From assembly GCA_021833625.1 (NCBI GenBank), contig JAKBEU010000002.1, forward strand, positions 1 through 64,000: DNA of 64,000 bases, written 5' to 3'. The stretch is from a bacterium (GTDB taxonomy: Bacteria; Patescibacteriota; Microgenomatia; UBA1406; GWC2-37-13). The notes below the pieces were generated by a model, which saw nothing but the letters and a program-made list of their open reading frames with translations, made no database searches and was not told the DNA's origin. Both the position numbers and the translations under genes were made by a program. Positions 15,864-22,537 of the stretch are shown here, piece after piece. Numbering within the stretch: position 1 is the stretch's first letter; each line of letters begins with the position of its first letter.

Positions 15864-16358
15864 ATGAAATTCAGCAAACAAAATGTTTTCTTTGGGATTA
15901 TGATTCTGATTCTTGTTGGTCTTATCATAAATGAGCTTTTACCAAAAAAGGAAATAGTGTTAAAGGAAGATGTACAAAAGGTTCAAACTGTTGCTACGGG
16001 AGGAGTAGATGAGGTCCCTCAAATAAAAAAAGCAGATAAGATTATCATTGCCAACTTTCATGCAACACAAAGATGTGCTTCCTGCACTGCGCTTGGAAGA
16101 CTATCTGAAAAGACGGTGTCAGAGCAATTTGCAAATGAAATAGCGAGTGGAAAAATGGAGTTTAAATCTATCAACGTTGATCTTCCAGAAAATGAGGAGA
16201 TGATGAATCTCTATCAAGCAAGCGGGTCTTCTCTCTATATAAATGCCATTAAGGACGGAAAAGATAATATCGTTAAAAACATGAAAGTATGGCAGTATTT
16301 AACAGATGATCAGGCGTTTGTAAATTATCTCTCAACACAACTTAAGACGTTACTATAA
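15864..16358 (+). CDS. arsF: ArsF-family nitroreductase subunit, membrane anchored
   Basis: 164 aa from the ATG at 15864 (an in-frame TTG lies two codons upstream). One N-terminal membrane helix (about 7-23, NVFFGIMILILVGLIINEL), then an extracytoplasmic or cytoplasmic thioredoxin-like domain with the family motif FHATQRCASCTALG, in which the CxxC pair is conserved. This motif is characteristic of proteins annotated as the nitrophenyl compound nitroreductase subunit ArsF. ArsF acts with ArsE on nitro-substituted aromatic arsenicals. The gene ends 2 nt before arsG, the usual order in arsEFG loci. Confidence 0.85.
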   Translation: MKFSKQNVFFGIMILILVGLIINELLPKKEIVLKEDVQKVQTVATGGVDEVPQIKKADKIIIANFHATQRCASCTALGRLSEKTVSEQFANEIASGKMEFKSINVDLPENEEMMNLYQASGSSLYINAIKDGKDNIVKNMKVWQYLTDDQAFVNYLSTQLKTLL

Positions 16359-16360
16359 CA

Positions 16361-17092
16361 ATGGATATAACACGTCTTATTTATGGATTTATAGATTCAC
16401 ATAACATTCCCTTGTTATCAGCGTTTCTTATTGGTTTGCTTACCTCAATAAGCCCCTGTCCTCTTGCAACAAATATTACCGCCATTGCTTATATATCGAA
16501 AGATATAAAAAAGCCAAAGAACACCATTTTAAATGGTCTATTTTACACATCAGGGAGGGCTATAAGTTATTCACTTCTTGCGACTCTTATCTATTTTGGA
16601 CTTTCAACATTTAAGGTGTCTCGACTCTTTCAAGGATGGGGAGATAAAGTCCTTGGCCCAATCCTAATCATTCTTGGCCTGATTATGCTTGATGTAATAA
16701 AACTAAATGTAAAAACAAACAATCAGCCTATTGAGAAATTCAAAATATGGATTGCAACAAAAGGATATGTGGGAGCTCTTCTTTTAGGGATGTTGTTTGC
16801 TTTCGCCTTTTGCCCTTATAGTGGGGTGCTTTTCTTTGGAGTTCTAATTCCCCTTATTCTAAAATCAAAGGAAGCATTATTGCTCCCTCCTTTGTTCGCG
16901 ATTGGCACAGGTTTACCAGTTATTCTCTTCTCATTTCTTATTGCTTTTAGTATAAAGAAGATGAGTAAGGCATTTACTATTGTTTCTAAAATTGAAAAGA
17001 TAACACGGTATGTAGTTTCTTCAACATTCATAATTGTAGGCATATATTACACACGAATTTTAGTTTTGTATTTTATTACTTTATCTAGATGA
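16361..17092 (+). CDS. arsG: ArsG-type efflux permease of the DsbD/CcdA family
   Basis: 243 aa, six predicted membrane helices. The first repeat carries LTSISPCPLATNITAIAYIS and the second AFAFCPYSGVLFFG, the cysteine-proline motifs of the CcdA/DsbD transmembrane domain; in ArsG proteins the first reads SPCPLATN. Family knowledge: ArsG exports trivalent amino- and nitro-aromatic arsenicals formed by ArsE and ArsF. Position directly after arsF supports this over a role in cytochrome biogenesis or disulfide transfer. Its stop overlaps the chrA start by 4 nt. Confidence 0.85.
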   Translation: MDITRLIYGFIDSHNIPLLSAFLIGLLTSISPCPLATNITAIAYISKDIKKPKNTILNGLFYTSGRAISYSLLATLIYFGLSTFKVSRLFQGWGDKVLGPILIILGLIMLDVIKLNVKTNNQPIEKFKIWIATKGYVGALLLGMLFAFAFCPYSGVLFFGVLIPLILKSKEALLLPPLFAIGTGLPVILFSFLIAFSIKKMSKAFTIVSKIEKITRYVVSSTFIIVGIYYTRILVLYFITLSR

Positions 17093-18297
17093 ATAAACCA
17101 ACCTTCAAAGAATTTGCAAAGACTATTCTCTATATCGGCTTCACGGGGTATGGAGGACCAGCGGTGCTTGGTCAAATGAAGAAAAAAATAGTCCATAAGA
17201 AAGAATGGGTTACTGAGGAAGAGTTTATGAATTCTCTTAGTTTGGCAGACATCCTTCCTGGAGCAACAGGTGTGACTCTCCTTGGGTATTTGGGATACAA
17301 GGTGAAAGGAGTTGGAGGGTGGATACTTGGGGCGGGACTGTATGTACTTCCCGCATTTCTTTTCACTACGATAATTGCCCAATTCTATTTTCAGTACAAC
17401 AACATTAGTTTTGTTCAAAAAATATTCACAGGTCTTGGGGCACTCGTTGTTGCTCTGTTGATTAATGCACTTATGAATTTGAGTAAGCCAGTTTTTGGCA
17501 AAATTGGAAAACACTGGATTAAAGCAATGGTTATTGCAATACCTGCATTTCTTCTTGCTTTTTTCACTCAAATAAATGCCTCATTCATATATCTATTATC
17601 GGGGTCGCTGGGATTTATTTTGTACTATTTTATGAATGATGTGAGAGTTGAGAAAGAGACGGTAGGACAAATAAAGAAGGAGAGAAAAGAAAAAGTAATA
17701 TGGGGCAATATTTTTAAATCACACTTTACCTATTTGCTAATTGGGATAGTCTGTATTGGTTTATCACTTTGGTATTTTATTCCAACAGCAGGACTACTTA
17801 TCACTTCCTTTATCCACATGGGTACTTTTGCACTCGGCTCGGGATTTAGTGTTATACCTTTAATGAAGTCAATGACTGTTGACCAAAATCATTGGGTAAC
17901 GCTCAAACAATTCCAAGATGGATTGGCGGTGGGTCAGATAACTCCTGGACCAGTGCTTATTACTGCTGCATTTATCGGATATAAAGTAATGGGATGGGCT
18001 GGAGCAATTGTCGCTACAGTATCTATTTTCCTCCCCTCGCTTGTATTAATCGTAATCTTTGGAGGATTTCACGAACGAATCAAGCATCTCAAATCTGTTA
18101 AAGTGGTAATCAAGGGGTTTCTTGCGGGCTTTATAGGTATTATTAGTGCAATTGCTCTTCAGTTTGGAGAGAAGTCACTCGTCAATTGGCAGACATGGGT
18201 AATCTTTTTTGCATCACTTATTTTGGTTGTTAAATTCAAAAAGGATGTTCTGTGGGTTATCCTCGGAACAATTATCATTTCACTTCTTATATTTTAA
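17089..18297 (+). CDS. chrA: Chromate efflux transporter ChrA (two CHR domains)
   Basis: 402 aa with two homologous halves, the long-chain ChrA form. Each half starts with the CHR pattern: FAKTILYIGFTGYGGPAVLG with LADILPGATGVTLLGYLGYK in the first, and HMGTFALGSGFSVIPLM with GLAVGQITPGPVLITAAFIG in the second. About ten membrane helices. ChrA proteins export chromate by proton-driven exchange. The gene is coupled to arsG upstream and to the CDF exporter 2 nt downstream, so it is under ArsR2 control here; chromate and arsenate often occur together, or this transporter may handle another oxyanion. Confidence 0.9.
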   Translation: MNKPTFKEFAKTILYIGFTGYGGPAVLGQMKKKIVHKKEWVTEEEFMNSLSLADILPGATGVTLLGYLGYKVKGVGGWILGAGLYVLPAFLFTTIIAQFYFQYNNISFVQKIFTGLGALVVALLINALMNLSKPVFGKIGKHWIKAMVIAIPAFLLAFFTQINASFIYLLSGSLGFILYYFMNDVRVEKETVGQIKKERKEKVIWGNIFKSHFTYLLIGIVCIGLSLWYFIPTAGLLITSFIHMGTFALGSGFSVIPLMKSMTVDQNHWVTLKQFQDGLAVGQITPGPVLITAAFIGYKVMGWAGAIVATVSIFLPSLVLIVIFGGFHERIKHLKSVKVVIKGFLAGFIGIISAIALQFGEKSLVNWQTWVIFFASLILVVKFKKDVLWVILGTIIISLLIF

Positions 18298-18298
18298 T

Positions 18299-19180
18299 AT
18301 GAAAGAAAAAAATCTACTTATATCAATCGGGATTAATATCGTTATAACGGTAGTCGAAATCATAGTGGGATTACTTATCGGGAGTCTGGCAATCATTTCT
18401 GATGCAGTTCACAACTTCTTTGATGTGGGAGCTATGGTGATGAGCCTGTTTGGGGAACGGGCAAGCTCAAAGAAAATCGACACAAAGCATTCTTATGGTT
18501 ATAAACGAGCAGAGATCCTCGTTGCCCTTCTCAATAGTGTCTTTCTTCTTGTTTCTATAATCGTTATCGGATACGAGGCAATTCAGCGATTCATTCATCC
18601 TCAAACAGTTGAGGGAGGATGGATGCTGATAATGGCTATTGTTGCCTTTGCTGGGAATATGATAGCAACAAAATTATTACATGACCATGTTGAGGAAAGT
18701 ATGAATATAAAGTCCGCCTTTCTCCACTCTCTGCAAGATGCGTTGTTTTCTGCGGGAGTAATTATGGCAGCAATCCTGGTGTTGGTTTTTAATTGGCAAT
18801 GGGCAGATGCGGGTATTTCATTGATATTATCAGTACTACTTGCCAAAGAAGCTGTGACGTTGATTCTTGAAACTCTACACGTCCTTATGGAGGGAGTCCC
18901 AACAGACATAGACATTGAAAAATTGAAGAAAGATTTACTGTCGATTGAAGGGATCGTGTCGGTTGAGGATTTACATGTGTGGAAGACAGGATCAAAAGAT
19001 ATACTTCTCACATCGCATATCGTTTCTGATGGACTATCATCTGATATTTTATATGCGGAGAAACTTACGGCGATTAAACAGACGCTGTTATCGACATATA
19101 AAATCAATCACTCCACAATCCAACTTGTTCCAGTTGGTGTGGGAGAAAAACTAAAGGATTTATGTAAACACTGTAGTTAA
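18299..19180 (+). CDS. Cation diffusion facilitator (CzcD/ZitB type)
   Basis: 293 aa from the ATG at 18299, one base after the chrA stop. Six membrane helices and a C-terminal cytoplasmic ferredoxin-like domain (about 205-280). The transport-site motifs are present: SDAVHNFFDVG in helix 2 and HSLQDALFSAG in helix 5, both HxxxD, with HSYGYKRAEIL of the CzcD subfamily between helices 2 and 3. It exports Zn2+, Co2+ or Cd2+ by proton exchange. The protein ends in LCKHCS, a further cysteine-histidine tail. It is the last gene of operon B. Confidence 0.92.
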   Translation: MKEKNLLISIGINIVITVVEIIVGLLIGSLAIISDAVHNFFDVGAMVMSLFGERASSKKIDTKHSYGYKRAEILVALLNSVFLLVSIIVIGYEAIQRFIHPQTVEGGWMLIMAIVAFAGNMIATKLLHDHVEESMNIKSAFLHSLQDALFSAGVIMAAILVLVFNWQWADAGISLILSVLLAKEAVTLILETLHVLMEGVPTDIDIEKLKKDLLSIEGIVSVEDLHVWKTGSKDILLTSHIVSDGLSSDILYAEKLTAIKQTLLSTYKINHSTIQLVPVGVGEKLKDLCKHCS

Positions 19181-19199
19181 AGAAATATTTTATTTCTTT
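19179..19199. terminator. Possible bidirectional terminator between CDF and DUF2892 genes
   Basis: AAAGAAATA-TTT-TATTTCTTT is a perfect 9-bp inverted repeat spanning both stop codons of two convergent genes. It is A/T only, so termination strength is uncertain. Confidence 0.4.
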
Positions 19200-19393
19200 T
19201 CCATCGTTGAGATTCCAAGGACTTTATATAATCCACAGAATCCAATTGCTCCAGTTACAAGAGCTATTACTCCCACAATACCAGCAATAATTTGAGCTGC
19301 TCCAGTGAGATTAAAAAAAGCTAATCCCAATAAAATAATTCCCAACACAATACGAATTATGCGATCTGTTTTTCCTTCATTTGTTTTTAACAT
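19190..19393 (-). CDS. DUF2892 (YgaP membrane-domain-like) small membrane protein
   Basis: 67 aa from the ATG at 19393 (MLKTNEGKTDRIIRIVLGI, the canonical start of the family); an ATG three codons upstream (MCPMLK) is possible. Two membrane helices: VLGIILLGLAFFNLTGAAQI and ALVTGAIGFCGLY, each in the standard DUF2892 pattern NxGxxDRxxR followed by glycine-rich helices. DUF2892 forms the membrane part of YgaP rhodanese proteins and often accompanies sulfur or metal stress genes. It is transcribed divergently from the PadR-type regulator, with which it may share control. Confidence 0.85.
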   Translation of the reverse strand: MLKTNEGKTDRIIRIVLGIILLGLAFFNLTGAAQIIAGIVGVIALVTGAIGFCGLYKVLGISTMEKK

Positions 19394-19425
19394 AGGACAC
19401 ATAAGTAAATGTATAAAAATTGTAA

Positions 19426-19469
19426 TTGACAAAATCATTATACTATAATAAACTTACATATAGTTAAGT
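19426..19469 (+). promoter_or_regulatory. padR promoter with short inverted repeat
   Basis: TTGACA (19426-19431), 17 nt, TAAACT (19449-19454), the same -10 as the arsR2 promoter. ACTTA (19452-19456) and TAAGT (19465-19469) form a short inverted repeat with 8-nt spacing overlapping the start site, a possible operator. The divergent DUF2892 gene reads from the other side. Confidence 0.5.
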
Positions 19470-19479
19470 AAATCAATAT

Positions 19480-19821
19480 ATGAGAACCAATTGCTCACAA
19501 GTAGTCGTAGAAAACTTTTTTGAACCAGGGATGTTGTATTTACTGTTGAAAAAACCCAGTTATGGTTATGAAATACAAAAAGCTTTGAAAGAAAGCTGTA
19601 TCTGCGAGGTAAATATAGGAAACCTCTATCGTTGTCTATCAAGAATGCAAAAACAAGGGTATGTTACTCGAGAATCAATAAAGGGAACGATAGGACCAAA
19701 ACGATATAGTTATACGATCACGAAAGAAGGGAAAACATATTTATCCTCTTGGATAGAGTCATTAAAGAAACAAAAGAAAGTTATCAGTTCATTAATTAAT
19801 AATTACCAAAAAATAGTATGA
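19480..19821 (+). CDS. PadR-family regulator with cysteine-rich N-terminus
   Basis: 113 aa. The winged-helix core of PadR is clear: EPGMLYLLLKKPSYGYEIQK, the recognition region VNIGNLYRCLSRMQKQGYV and the wing GPKRYSYTITKEGK. Typical PadR proteins sense phenolics or toxins, but this one has unusual thiols: C5 near the N-terminus and C-I-C (ESCICEVNIGNLYRC) directly in front of the recognition helix, where ArsR uses C-V-C. A metalloid- or thiol-sensing version is therefore likely, by inference. The C-terminal dimerisation helix is short. The gene overlaps the glutaredoxin gene by 4 nt. Confidence 0.75.
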   Translation: MRTNCSQVVVENFFEPGMLYLLLKKPSYGYEIQKALKESCICEVNIGNLYRCLSRMQKQGYVTRESIKGTIGPKRYSYTITKEGKTYLSSWIESLKKQKKVISSLINNYQKIV

Positions 19822-20051
19822 AAACAGTAAAAGTCTTTTCAACCCCCACATGTCCCTATTGCCATATGGCGAAAGATTATCTAAAAAACAAAAAAGTACT
19901 CTTTGAAGACATTGATGTCTCACAGGATCAAAATCAAGCAAGAGCAATGGTAGAAAGATCCGGAGAAATGGGTGTTCCACAACTTTGGATAGACGACCAA
20001 ATAGTTATCGGCTTCAATAAGCCAGTAATAGATGAGCTTTTGGGACTTTAA
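19818..20051 (+). CDS. Glutaredoxin-like protein (NrdH/Grx type)
   Basis: 77 aa with the CPYC active site in TPTCPYCHMAKDYL and the glutaredoxin GSH-loop pattern MGVPQLWIDDQIVIGFNKP. Small thiol-disulfide oxidoreductase. It may reduce arsenate-type substrates, recycle the thiol regulators, or supply electrons to other enzymes. Its start overlaps the PadR-type gene stop (ATGA), so that regulator probably controls it. It is the last gene of the resistance island before the tRNA remnant. Confidence 0.88.
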   Translation: MKTVKVFSTPTCPYCHMAKDYLKNKKVLFEDIDVSQDQNQARAMVERSGEMGVPQLWIDDQIVIGFNKPVIDELLGL

Positions 20052-20296
20052 CTTAGTAGCTATTGTTAATGGAGAAGGGATTCGAACGAAACTTCACAAA
20101 CATTGGAGAAGGGTGCAACAACCCAAATAATACAAAAAGGTTAGAACCAACGACATTTCCCTTGAGGGCTTTTTAGGCTGTTTTTCATTCTACAGGACTG
20201 TATTGGGAGTATTGATGTTTCTGATTATTTTTCAGCAAGCCCCAATGGGCCAATCTGAGAGGGTTGAAGGGTCTAGTAGGACTTTCTATCAAAATG
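20052..20296. other. Non-coding stretch at the island's right edge
   Basis: No supported gene. It contains GGAGAAGGG twice (20071-20079 and about 20104-20112) and, at 20070-20088, a sequence that reads on the minus strand like a tRNA T-arm and acceptor end (see separate entry). It lies between the last island gene and an intact tRNA gene, as expected for an insertion boundary. Confidence 0.45.
20070..20088 (-). repeat. tRNA 3'-end remnant, possible attachment-site half
   Basis: Read on the minus strand, it gives GTTCGAATCCCTTCTCCA: a T-loop (TTCGAATC) followed by a plausible 3' acceptor strand and discriminator base, but no D-arm or anticodon arm follows upstream. A truncated tRNA end is a classic mark left by integration at a tRNA gene. 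The other copy is not visible in the window. Confidence 0.35.
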
Positions 20297-20383
20297 CGGA
20301 GAGGGAGGGGTTCGAACCCTCGATGACATTGCTGCCATACAGGTTTTCGAAACCTGCGCGATCAACCACTCTGCCACCTCTCC
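20297..20383 (-). tRNA. tRNA-Ser (anticodon CGA)
   Basis: The minus strand gives an 87-nt tRNA: acceptor GGAGAGG paired with CCTCTCC, discriminator G (typical of tRNA-Ser), anticodon stem CAGGT/ACCTG around loop TTCGAAA with anticodon CGA, a long variable arm as in class II tRNAs, and T-arm GAGGG-TTCGAAC-CCTC. The CCA end is not encoded. It reads UCG codons. Confidence 0.95.
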
Positions 20384-20597
20384 AAGAATAAAGTATATCA
20401 TAGCTCCCTCACCACTAATATGGTAAGAAATGGTATTGTGACAATGAAAAGCACTTATTTTGCGGCTTATAATCTATTGACAGGGGGAGAAAATGCGCCC
20501 ATCATGGAAGTGATTATAAATATGAAACAAAATCCGGCACATAAGACGCTATAATGAATGGACACTTTAAAATTTATTATTAGTTTCTTATTTACGT

Positions 20598-21068
20598 ATG
20601 GATGAGACAAAATGTCCGAAATGTGGTGCTCCGCTTGGAGAAGTCGTTACAACAAAATCAGGAAAACGCCTTCAGAGATGCTCAACTGGCAGTTGGAATC
20701 AGGAAACCCACCAAACAGAAGGGTGTGACTTCGTAAAATGGCTTCCGTTTGAACCAGAAACAATTGATGAAAAATGTCCGAAATGCGGAGCCCCGCTCGT
20801 CATGATGATGACCCGCTTTAACAAGAAGATGAAAAAATGCTCAACCTCCAAATGGGATCCGAAAACAAAAACTGCGTCCGGTTGTGACTATTTCGAATGG
20901 GTAAAACCGGTTGTCGAACAGCTTGATGAAGAATGTCCGAAGTGCGGTGCAAAATTGGTTAAGATGGAAACCGCAACAGGAAAAAAAATGAAAAAATGTT
21001 CAACCGGAGGATGGGACAAAGTCAATCGCATAGCGACAGGATGTGACTATATAGAATGGCTCAAATAA
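20598..21068 (+). CDS. Triple topoisomerase-type zinc-ribbon protein
   Basis: 156 aa made of three near-identical repeats of about 50 residues (about 5-50, 58-104, 112-156). Each has CPKCGAxL, then K-K/R-x-x-x-x-CST and a closing GCDxxxW, that is, a four-cysteine ribbon of the zf-C4_Topoisom kind found at the C-terminus of topoisomerase I, here without any catalytic domain. Such ribbons bind single-stranded DNA. The gene overlaps radC by 13 nt and is followed by two base-excision glycosylases, so a DNA-repair role is plausible. No family with this stand-alone layout is known to me. Confidence 0.75.
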   Translation: MDETKCPKCGAPLGEVVTTKSGKRLQRCSTGSWNQETHQTEGCDFVKWLPFEPETIDEKCPKCGAPLVMMMTRFNKKMKKCSTSKWDPKTKTASGCDYFEWVKPVVEQLDEECPKCGAKLVKMETATGKKMKKCSTGGWDKVNRIATGCDYIEWLK

Positions 21069-21706
21069 CCCATACAATAACGCCCCGTGAAAAACTAATT
21101 CGGCAGGGACCCGAGCAGCTTTCAGCTGTGGAGCTTCTTGTTTTGCTGCTGGGAGGAGGAGTAAAAAGGAAAAATACTGTCAGGGTTGCTCATGACGTGA
21201 ACACCTGTCTTTCTTCAACAAAACACATAGGGGTTGAAGAGCTCTCTTCAATTGCAGGAATGGGAAATAATAAAGCAGTAACTGTGCTTGCTGCTCTGGA
21301 ATTGGGGAAACGGCTCTACGGAAGCAAAAAGACGAAGCTTATTGCAAAGCCAGGTGATATTTGGCTGCTTATGCGGGATGAAGCGGCAAAAAAGAAAGAA
21401 TATTTCGTCGTTTTTTATCTGAATATGCGCAGCCAAATGATCCAGAAGGAAGTCATATCGATAGGGTCGCTCAGCGCAAGCATTGCGCATCCGCGGGAAG
21501 TGTTTGAGCCGGCAGTGCGCCATCATGCAGGACAGATAATCCTTGCGCACAACCATCCCTCAGGAGACTGTTCTCCTTCTCACGAAGACCGAGAGACGAC
21601 AAAACGTCTTGTGAAAGCAGGGGAAATACTGGGAATTGAAGTGCTTGACCACGTCGTTGTGACAAACGAATCATATATCAGTATGAAGGAAAAAAGAATG
21701 ATGTAA
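21056..21706 (+). CDS. radC: RadC-family JAB domain protein
   Basis: 216 aa. N-terminal UPF0758 helical domain (ITPREKLIRQGPEQLSAVEL, with GVEELSSIAGMGNNKAVTVL resembling a helix-hairpin-helix) and a C-terminal JAB/MPN metalloprotease-fold domain with the metal motif HNHPSGDCSPSHED. RadC is widespread; in spite of its name its role in repair is unproven. Starts 13 nt inside the zinc-ribbon gene and is 1 nt from mutY, so it is part of a repair gene run. Confidence 0.93.
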   Translation: MAQITHTITPREKLIRQGPEQLSAVELLVLLLGGGVKRKNTVRVAHDVNTCLSSTKHIGVEELSSIAGMGNNKAVTVLAALELGKRLYGSKKTKLIAKPGDIWLLMRDEAAKKKEYFVVFYLNMRSQMIQKEVISIGSLSASIAHPREVFEPAVRHHAGQIILAHNHPSGDCSPSHEDRETTKRLVKAGEILGIEVLDHVVVTNESYISMKEKRMM

Positions 21707-21707
21707 A

Positions 21708-22520
21708 ATGCACATAATGGAAAAGAAGGATATCCAATTTCAAAACATCATCTGGGAGTATTATAAAAAAAATAAGCGACCCATGATGTGGCGCGATGAT
21801 ACTTCTCCTTACAGTATTTTTGTTTCCGAAGTGATGTTGCAACAAACGCAGGTTGCCCGCGTCAAAATAAAATATCCTCAGTTTCTGCAGGCGTTTCCCG
21901 GCTTTGCGTCACTTGCGAAGGCTGATACGATCACTTTGCTCTCCGTGTGGCACGGAATGGGCTATAACAGACGCGCTTTATACTTAAAAGCCTCAGCTGA
22001 GATAATAGTTACAAAGCACAACTCCCGTCTTCCCGAAGATCCAACTGTTCTTGACGCGCTTCCCGGAATAGGGCAGGCAACGGCAAGCTCCATTGCAGCA
22101 TTTGCATACAACAAACCGGTTGTTTTTATCGAAACGAATATTCGACGGGTGTTTATACATCATTATTTTGCCGACAAAGCGGACGTAAACGACAGGGATA
22201 TTCTTCCCTTGGTGGAAAAAACGCTTGATGCAAAAAATCCGCGGGAATGGTATTGGGCTCTGATGGATTATGGGGCGTATCTTGCAACGCTGGGGAATAA
22301 CCCCAACAAAAAAAGCAGGCATTATAAAAAACAATCTGCATTCAAAGGCTCGGTGCGCGAAGTTCGCGGGGGAGTAATCGCTCTTCTTTTGAAGCGTCCC
22401 CACACAAAGAAAGAATTGGAGGATTTGTACGACAAGGATGAACGTTTGTTTACCGCCATTTCCCAACTTGAGAAGGAAGGTTTTATAATAGAGGCGCAGG
22501 GAACCTATTTGATAAAGTAA
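21708..22520 (+). CDS. mutY: Adenine DNA glycosylase MutY, without Fe-S cluster
   Basis: 270 aa. HhH-GPD fold with catalytic Glu41 in SEVMLQQTQV, the hairpin LPGIGQATASSIAAFA and the catalytic aspartate in MDYGA (Asp187). It removes adenine opposite 8-oxoguanine. The region after MDYGA, where standard MutY has four cysteines (CX6CX2CX5C), reads YLATLGNNPNKKSRHYKKQS with no cysteine, so the [4Fe-4S] cluster is lost. The C-terminal NUDIX-like 8-oxoG-recognition domain is also missing; a short winged-helix-like tail (RPHTKKELEDLYDKD) is present instead. It is much shorter than the usual 350 aa. Two start codons (21708, and ATG three codons later) are possible. Confidence 0.85.
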   Translation: MHIMEKKDIQFQNIIWEYYKKNKRPMMWRDDTSPYSIFVSEVMLQQTQVARVKIKYPQFLQAFPGFASLAKADTITLLSVWHGMGYNRRALYLKASAEIIVTKHNSRLPEDPTVLDALPGIGQATASSIAAFAYNKPVVFIETNIRRVFIHHYFADKADVNDRDILPLVEKTLDAKNPREWYWALMDYGAYLATLGNNPNKKSRHYKKQSAFKGSVREVRGGVIALLLKRPHTKKELEDLYDKDERLFTAISQLEKEGFIIEAQGTYLIK

Positions 22521-22537
22521 AATTGTTCTTTATTTCT

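Noticed and set aside
18601-19107. Long minus-strand open frame opposite the CDF gene (168 codons)
   Set aside because: It lies wholly opposite a clear CDF gene, its product is serine-rich without any motif, and it follows the codon phase of the real gene.
20203-20391. Plus-strand open frame of 62 codons
   Set aside because: It runs through the tRNA-Ser gene on the opposite strand and has no ribosome-binding site or recognisable protein.
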